This document shows positions 63,101 through 64,000 of a DNA stretch of 64,000 bases, one piece after another. The notes beneath the pieces are model-generated. The model was not told where the DNA came from, ran no database searches, and saw only the letters and a program-made list of their open reading frames with translations. Position numbers and translations under genes: made by a program. Source of the DNA: Polytrichum commune (Eukaryota; Streptophyta; Polytrichopsida; Polytrichales; Polytrichaceae); contig OX485803.1 of NCBI GenBank assembly GCA_950295325.1, forward strand, positions 17,856,001 through 17,920,000. Reading direction: 5' to 3'. Positions within the stretch are counted from its first letter, which is position 1. Each line of letters starts with the position of its first letter.

Positions 63101-63469
63101 TAGGGAGGCAGCAATGCTCACAATTGAATAGGTGGTTGGCACTATATTTGAAATCTGTAGTAATAGTTGTGACAGTTACACTTGCAAGTAAGTACATTAA
63201 TTACTTTGTGCAAAATACGAAAAGGTATTAAGCAACATAAGATTTTGTTTGCATAGATTTATGTCTGTGAAGGATGCGGTCACACATGTCCGTTCTATGG
63301 TTATGGAGGGTGCGGATTTCATTGACATTGGTGCTCAATCGACTCGCCCCGGGGCAACTAGACTATCCGATGACGAAGAACTCTCTCGCCTTGTACCAGT
63401 ATTAGAAGCAATTAGTGCTGATCCAGCACTTCAAGGTGTGGTCCTCTCAGTCGACACATTTTCTGCAAG
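60188..63469 (+). CDS. HPPK-DHPS: HPPK-DHPS bifunctional folate enzyme, 5' part
   Basis: Fused 6-hydroxymethyl-7,8-dihydropterin pyrophosphokinase and dihydropteroate synthase of folate synthesis, mitochondrial in plants. Exons 60188-60591, 61619-61972 and 63257-63469 join in frame (GT-AG) for 323 residues, and the gene runs past the window end. Residues 1-45 lack acids at first and are rich in Arg, Gln and Ser, a likely mitochondrial presequence. HPPK shows VVIALGSNIGDRVGNF (51-66), LYESAPAYVTDQPFFLNSAV, and RYGPRPLDLDIIFYG with the metal-binding D142 and D144. A linker leads to DHPS with HVMGILNVTPDSFSDGGR (236-253, N242) and GADFIDIGAQSTRPGA, then VLSVDTFSAR. The remaining DHPS barrel strands are missing only because the window ends. 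Intron 1 holds two RF type A repeats and intron 2 tandem copies of its own 3' end. Confidence 0.92.
60708..60731 (+). promoter_or_regulatory. Telobox-like motifs in HPPK-DHPS intron 1
   Basis: GGGTTTAGGATTTAGGGTTTA is one degenerate and one good telobox (TTTAGGG) in tandem, 120 bp beyond the first donor site. Such motifs are common near plant housekeeping promoters. Function here is unproven. Confidence 0.4.
60751..61135. repeat. RF type A copy 1 in HPPK-DHPS intron 1
   Basis: The fullest copy: CTCATGTGGTCACTCTTCTT, CAGATACCTATGTTTG, ATGAGATCGGACTATGTGC, GCACAATTGGGAGGGCCTAT, GCATCTCAATTCTGATTC, GGGATGATACAATTC, and GGAAGTGCCCACAATAGGGT at the end. Confidence 0.75.
61226..61563. repeat. RF type A copy 2 in HPPK-DHPS intron 1
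   Basis: The same order as copy 1, in the same direction and about 475 bp further on: CCTTATGTGGTCACTCTTTT, CAGACACCTATTTTTGAG, GAGATTGGACTATGGACACC, GGATGAGACAATTCCCAATCC, GGAAGTGCCCATAATAGGGC. A GTTGCAGTAGCCAAATA stretch precedes both copies, so the whole block was duplicated in tandem. Confidence 0.75.
62460..63300 (+). repeat. Tandem repeats copying the intron 2 end and start of exon 3
   Basis: Three units of about 280-295 bp. Shared landmarks are TTG(A)GTTGCATCCA(G/T)CTGGG-like at 62481, 62763 and 63058; TTAGGGAGG(G/A/C)AGCAATG; ATAGTTGTGA(C/T)A(G/A)TTACA; and TTGTTTGCAT(AG/TG) ending at 62680, 62976 and 63256. The last is the true acceptor of exon 3. The first unit keeps acceptor and exon start (GCATAG then GTTTATGTCTGTGAAAGAT) but meets TAA after 9 codons. 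The second has lost AG. A remnant of a further unit follows exon 2 (61976-62025). Confidence 0.85.
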
Positions 63470-64000
63470 GTGAGTGTTCCTGAACTTGGGTGATGGGGCT
63501 TGGTGTTAAATTACTCCTATGGTCACTGGACAATGATTCTCTCAATAATCATCGGCTTTCAAATTATTTTAGGTCTATGCTGTATGCTTATCTTACACAA
63601 ATATTCCATATATATCATATATCTTTACTGCCAAATGATTATTGAGAGAGACACAACCCTCTCAAGTCCTTTGACCCTCACGTTTTGAGGGTGGGAAGGG
63701 GTTTAGAGAGTTGCCTGTCTCAATAATTGGTGGGCAATGAAAATTCGGAAAACATATAGGCTGTGGGTGGAATGCGCATGTGGTCTTCCCCTCCACAAAC
63801 CTAGAAAGCTGATTATTGAGAGAATCATTTTTCTAGTGACCACAGGAGTTGCTCTAATAGCAATGTTTGTGCTTCCTGGCTTCTATGATGTGCAAGCTTC
63901 CACCTTTTGTGTCCTAGATATTCTTAACCCCTAAATGCTTTCACCAATTTCGTTTCATGTATATATTATCTCTAGATGATATATAATCTTCATCAAATTT
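63470..64000 (+). other. HPPK-DHPS intron 3, running off the window
   Basis: Begins with GTGAGTG after exon 3. No following DHPS exon (the NDVSAG-type motif would be next) is found before position 64000. A tandem-like pair, CAATAATC..TTATTGAGAGA, suggests a small foldback at 63540-63830. Confidence 0.6.

Overview
This is nuclear DNA of a land plant with a large, repeat-rich genome. The evidence is intron-rich genes for organelle-type proteins (a ribosome-binding factor A with an N-terminal presequence and a fused HPPK-DHPS folate enzyme), a spliced GAPDH gene, and long AT-rich stretches full of hAT, CACTA, Harbinger-like, Mutator-like and LINE remnants. I cannot name the species. Low gene density and old, overlapping repeats would fit a fern or lycophyte as well as some seed plants, so that is only a guess. 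Three host genes can be built exon by exon: a divergent GAPDH on the minus strand (16112-19869, 11 coding exons, 353 residues), RbfA on the plus strand (54545-57583, 4 exons, 297 residues), and the 5' part of HPPK-DHPS on the plus strand (from 60188, three exons seen, continuing past the window). In all three, every splice junction used is GT-AG and keeps the frame.

Layout. 1-13600: decayed transposon coding remnants (LINE RNase H, Harbinger/NAM-associated, hAT C-terminus, SWIM zinc finger) among MITEs. 14480-20850: GAPDH, with copies of a dispersed repeat family in its last intron and 3' flank, and a TATA box at 20813-20821. 21000-35900: mainly MITEs and repeats, including a nested CACTA pair, several foldback elements, a 90-bp CT microsatellite and a hAT element bounded by 8-bp target duplications (34235-34843). 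36000-46870: a pile of LINE remnants on both strands cut by at least two hAT insertions, where the LINE reading resumes after each. 46900-53700: more hAT and repeat debris. 53700-64000: the RbfA and HPPK-DHPS genes, with a hAT element in RbfA intron 1 and tandem duplications upstream of, and inside, HPPK-DHPS.

The three genes are not an operon and show no common pathway: GAPDH is glycolytic, RbfA matures the organelle small ribosomal subunit, and HPPK-DHPS makes dihydropteroate for folate. I see no RNA gene, CRISPR array or virus. The points most worth following are: (1) the GAPDH lacks the phosphate-binding Arg of the family (Cys212 in its place) though its catalytic Cys and His remain; (2) HPPK-DHPS intron 2 carries tandem copies of its own 3' splice site plus the start of exon 3, one of which still has a complete acceptor and would lead to an early stop; (3) several hAT elements each carry a different subterminal motif; (4) two copies of a short tRNA-like cruciform next to hAT transposase C-termini differ by paired, compensating changes.
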